Shown piece by piece: positions 7,301-8,266 of a stretch of 8,266 bases of DNA (position 1 is its first letter; each line of letters opens with the position of its first letter). The stretch lies in assembly GCA_027593305.1 (NCBI GenBank), contig JAQCJA010000183.1, forward strand, positions 1 through 8,266, written 5' to 3'. Under the pieces are notes generated by a model. That model was not told the DNA's origin. It was given only the letters and a program-made list of their open reading frames with translations, and did no database searches. Position numbers and translations under genes: made by a program. The DNA is from a bacterium (GTDB taxonomy: Bacteria > Latescibacterota > UBA2968 > UBA8231).

Positions 7301-7666
7301 GAGCTTGTCGACGGCGGCCAGCGTCGGCAGGCAGACGACGTTATGCACCTTCCGCGTGCGACCGTTCTTCCTGTAGATCGAACTGATCTCGACACTCAGC
7401 AGAAAACGCACCTCCCGTCGGCAGGACGGGGGCACCTGCTCTTCGACGTAGTCGAGCAGATCCGGCCGCAGGCGGTACAGGCCCTCTTCGGCAGGGATGA
7501 GTTTGTCGCGCAGCTCGGCCAACCATGCTGGGTGGGTGAAGTCGGCGCCGCCGACAACAGAAATCCCTTTCAGCATCGACCACTTGTGCAGGGTCTCAGG
7601 CGTCAGATCGGGACTGGTGGCCCGCGACCAGCGCGAATGCAGGTGTATGTCGGCTAGGAAGTTCAT
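4358..7666 (-). CDS. Endonuclease Q-like PHP domain fused to UvrD/PcrA-type helicase
   Basis: 1102 residues in two modules. Residues 1 to about 415 look like endonuclease Q, which nicks 5' of deaminated bases and abasic sites: PHP metal residues D6-I-H8-L-H10, E93 (SVEIS), H108, H164 (IPAHIW), D223-A-H225 (SNSDAHS); a four-Cys zinc finger C279/C282 and C295/C298; then the family tail KSRKVQGIYHDLL and IAAGYDGLFGVIQVF. After a linker, residues 465 to about 1060 form a complete superfamily 1A helicase: LDAEQQAAV, Walker A GGPGSGKT (488-495), GTFHHLAQEL, DEFQD (665-669), VVGDPGQAIYGSRGG, GSYRCP (726-731), TIHASKGLEF (986-995) and RRLFCVALTRAREQL (1024-1038). The tail is six Thr-Pro-Ile-Ala repeats. 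All catalytic motifs look intact. An in-frame stop at 7687-7685 makes the ATG at 7666 the earliest start; no Shine-Dalgarno sequence precedes it. Expected role: DNA repair that couples incision with strand displacement (inference). Confidence 0.93.
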   Translation of the reverse strand: MNFLADIHLHSRWSRATSPDLTPETLHKWSMLKGISVVGGADFTHPAWLAELRDKLIPAEEGLYRLRPDLLDYVEEQVPPSCRREVRFLLSVEISSIYRKNGRTRKVHNVVCLPTLAAVDKLNRRLGAIGNLAADGRPILDLDCRDLLEICLEVCPEVLFIPAHIWTPHFAVLGASSGFDSLEECYEDLLPHIFAVETGLSSDPQMNSRLSGLDRYAVVSNSDAHSAPRLGREATCFDTDLSYPAICAALRSRDPTRFTGTIEFYPEEGKYHLDGHRKCGVCWTPQQTRAAAGRCPECGGRLTVGVLHRVESLADRSAAAAAARSHPFEYLIPLAEVIGSCVGVGPKSRKVQGIYHDLLQHLGPELDILRHVEIERMAQCGQPLVAEGVRRMRADRVTIAAGYDGLFGVIQVFTDAERRQLQARPLPSADVAAVRVVERLATADDGGRVDHLLLTAQALRAGAGLGAELDAEQQAAVQATTGPVVVTGGPGSGKTLSLTQRVAWLIEPGEVEPSSIVAVTLSARAARQLQRRLQVLLGERASAVVVGTFHHLAQELMATGRSAPTVVDDAEALRLLSDVIEVAPNRPIHPHKVQRRISRWKAAGLRPFQVAADPLAVIYAGYEERLRACGVRDRDDVLLDLLESVCRNADQRQRLATRFTHVLVDEFQDINAVQYELVRALAGSGRGLFVVGDPGQAIYGSRGGDSGFLQRVAQDYCVATLHKLEGSYRCPVAIGAAARAVLGAPLAVSRRPPPVPSDPALQLLTTDNDLTEASAVAGAIASMSHGIMGKGPVRGLHEIAVLTRTAAQVDLLETCLRRQQVTCQVLGQKAFLQQRGARDAIAFFRYAREPSRPLRLLEALRTGPFDIGAVALGQLSVAARSCTHLDEIIATLPTAAAAQVEGLRLAAAGYARRAETDGPAEVLRVWQVDLGVEATHAFERLVGVAEGFASMEALLDALLLGHETDAQWRTTSARDVARGAGVTLSTIHASKGLEFAVVFVCGVEDELLPLQHSDGTPTHSEEERRLFCVALTRAREQLIISHAQHRRLHGAMQAMRPSPYLADLPTPLLMATPVTTPIATPIATPIATPIATPIATPIATTD
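4368..4451. repeat. 12-bp tandem repeat array (six perfect copies plus one degenerate)
   Basis: The unit GTTGCGATGGGC is repeated six times without a mismatch from 4368 to 4439, followed by a seventh copy with two changes (4440-4451). On the minus strand the array is in the coding frame of the helicase fusion and gives six Thr-Pro-Ile-Ala units (1076-1099) preceded by Thr-Pro-Val-Thr. Because 12 is a multiple of three, gain or loss of copies changes the tail by four residues without a frameshift. The identical copies suggest recent expansion by slippage. Confidence 0.97.
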
Positions 7667-7695
7667 AGGTGGGGGTCTGATGGGTCAGCGCGGCA

Positions 7696-7724
7696 AATAT
7701 ACCACAACATCTTGTGGATGCCAG
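7696..7724 (-). promoter_or_regulatory. Candidate promoter of the endonuclease Q-helicase fusion gene
   Basis: On the minus strand CTGGCA (7724-7719, four of six matches to a -35 box) is followed by a 17-base spacer and TATATT (7701-7696, five of six to a -10 box) with a TGG just upstream, as in extended -10 promoters. A start near 7689 would give a leader of about 22 bases with no Shine-Dalgarno site. The spacer holds a perfect palindrome (listed separately). Confidence 0.5.
7702..7717. promoter_or_regulatory. Palindrome CCACAA-CATC-TTGTGG in the promoter spacer (operator-like)
   Basis: Two perfect 6-bp arms around four bases, lying exactly between the proposed -35 and -10 boxes. A dimeric repressor bound there would block RNA polymerase. 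It could also form a small hairpin. The regulator is unknown; it does not match the LexA boxes I know. Confidence 0.45.
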
Positions 7725-7740
7725 ATCCTGTGGATGCCAG
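7713..7740 (+). repeat. Direct repeat TGTGGATGCCAG (two copies, 16-bp period)
   Basis: Exact 12-bp copies at 7713-7724 and 7729-7740 in the divergent intergenic region, separated by ATCC. The first overlaps the right arm of the promoter palindrome and the -35 box. The 16-bp period puts the copies about one and a half helical turns apart. The TGTGGAT core resembles part of a DnaA box, but the remaining bases do not fit. Confidence 0.7.
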
Positions 7741-7788
7741 CAATGCAGATCTTGACGAAACCGTCCGCTACGCGTTACGTCGCCTGCC

Positions 7789-8266
7789 ATGCTGATCACA
7801 ACCGAAACGCAGACCTTTCTCGTCGACGACGCCGGCAGCGGCGAACCGGTCCCTTTGCGTGGGGCGGGCAATCCGGCTGCCGTGGACGAATCCACGAACC
7901 TGACTGTGGTGTGGTTGCCGGGTGGCGACATCATCCTGCTGCGGCCCGATGTCGACACGCTGCGGCTGTCCACCGGGTTGGAAGCCGACGTCCGCTGTCT
8001 TCGCCTGTTGTCGGTGGAACCCTTTGTCCTGATCGTGGGGACGGTGCCCGCCCACCTCTATCGCGTCACCGGCGACGGCACCGCGGAATTGTTGGAGGGT
8101 TTCGATCAGGTGGAGGGTCGCCATACGTGGGATACGCCCTGGGGCGGACCGGCCATGGTCCGTTGTCTGGCCGACGCGGAGGGCGGCTGGCTCTACGCCG
8201 ATATCCACGTGGGCAGCATCGCCCGCTCAGGGGATCGGGGCGAAACCTGGGAACCGGAGGCTGCCA
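7789..8266 (+). CDS. BNR/Asp-box beta-propeller protein, N-terminal part (runs off right edge)
   Basis: 159 residues are visible from the ATG at 7789 and the frame stays open to the end of the window. It contains a textbook Asp-box S-G-D-R-G-E-T-W (147-154) and, before it, strands typical of WD40/YVTN/BNR-like propellers: FVLIVGTVPAHLYRV (79-93), a HTWDTPWGGPAMV stretch (112-124) and GWLYADIHVGSIARS (133-147). Such proteins include sialidase-like glycosidases, photosystem assembly factors and many uncharacterised bacterial propellers; no sialidase Arg triad can be judged from this piece. No signal peptide is present, so a cytoplasmic location is likely. An in-frame TGA at 7753-7755 and no alternative start codon after it make 7789 the earliest start; there is no Shine-Dalgarno sequence. 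Function unknown. Confidence 0.82.
   Translation, partial: MLITTETQTFLVDDAGSGEPVPLRGAGNPAAVDESTNLTVVWLPGGDIILLRPDVDTLRLSTGLEADVRCLRLLSVEPFVLIVGTVPAHLYRVTGDGTAELLEGFDQVEGRHTWDTPWGGPAMVRCLADAEGGWLYADIHVGSIARSGDRGETWEPEAA

Larger units (their letters stand above)
7667..7788. other. 122-bp divergent intergenic region
   Basis: It separates the helicase fusion from the beta-propeller gene and carries the promoter, palindrome and direct repeats listed separately. For the plus strand, TTGACG (7752-7757) is a good -35 candidate, but no convincing -10 lies 16 to 18 bases on; a weak TTACGT is at 7775-7780. If that is used, the transcript would begin almost at the ATG. No RNA gene or terminator is seen. 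Confidence 0.45.

Noticed and set aside
7713..7740. DnaA boxes or a replication origin
   Set aside because: The TGTGGAT core matches, but the following GC departs from the box consensus, there are only two copies, no AT-rich unwinding element, and no dnaA or dnaN nearby.
7768..8208. Minus-strand open frame opposite the propeller gene
   Set aside because: The plus strand carries an exact Asp-box and propeller strands through this region; the minus frame has no motif.

Overview
GC-rich bacterial window with tight gene packing: coupled start/stop overlaps, short gaps and mostly clear Shine-Dalgarno sites. No rRNA, tRNA, insertion sequence, phage gene or CRISPR array is visible. The catabolic enzymes (a sulfatase like heparan N-sulfatase, an enolase-superfamily enzyme, a xylose-isomerase-like TIM barrel, a class III aminotransferase) fit a free-living or host-associated heterotroph from one of the poorly cultured, sulfatase-rich phyla (Latescibacterota, Poribacteria or planctomycete-like). 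That placement is a guess; no marker gene supports it.

Left half (1-3429): one minus-strand unit, transcribed right to left: a DoxX-family membrane protein, the sulfatase, a pterin-4a-carbinolamine dehydratase, the enolase-superfamily enzyme and the N-terminus of a class III aminotransferase that leaves the window at base 1. DoxX/sulfatase overlap by 8 bp, carbinolamine dehydratase/enolase by 4 bp (ATGA), and enolase/aminotransferase are 5 bp apart. The only larger gap is 63 bp (1542-1604). A 117-bp divergent region (3430-3546) separates this unit from a plus-strand sugar-phosphate isomerase/epimerase-like gene (3547-4341). Together they look like a catabolic locus for a sulfated, possibly amino-containing sugar or small acid; the substrate cannot be read from sequence.

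Right half (4358-7666): a 1102-residue minus-strand protein with a PHP phosphoesterase plus zinc-finger module resembling endonuclease Q, fused to a complete UvrD/PcrA-type superfamily 1 helicase. Its C-terminus is a run of six perfect 12-bp repeats (Thr-Pro-Ile-Ala units). It converges on the isomerase gene with 16 bp between the stop codons. A 122-bp divergent region (7667-7788) holds a plausible promoter for the fusion gene with a palindrome in its spacer and a repeated TGTGGATGCCAG motif. A plus-strand beta-propeller (BNR/Asp-box) gene then begins and runs off the right edge.

The most notable items are the endonuclease Q-helicase fusion, which suggests one polypeptide that both nicks at damaged bases and unwinds DNA, its expanding repeat tail, and the unusual active-site residues in the enolase-superfamily enzyme and the sulfatase.
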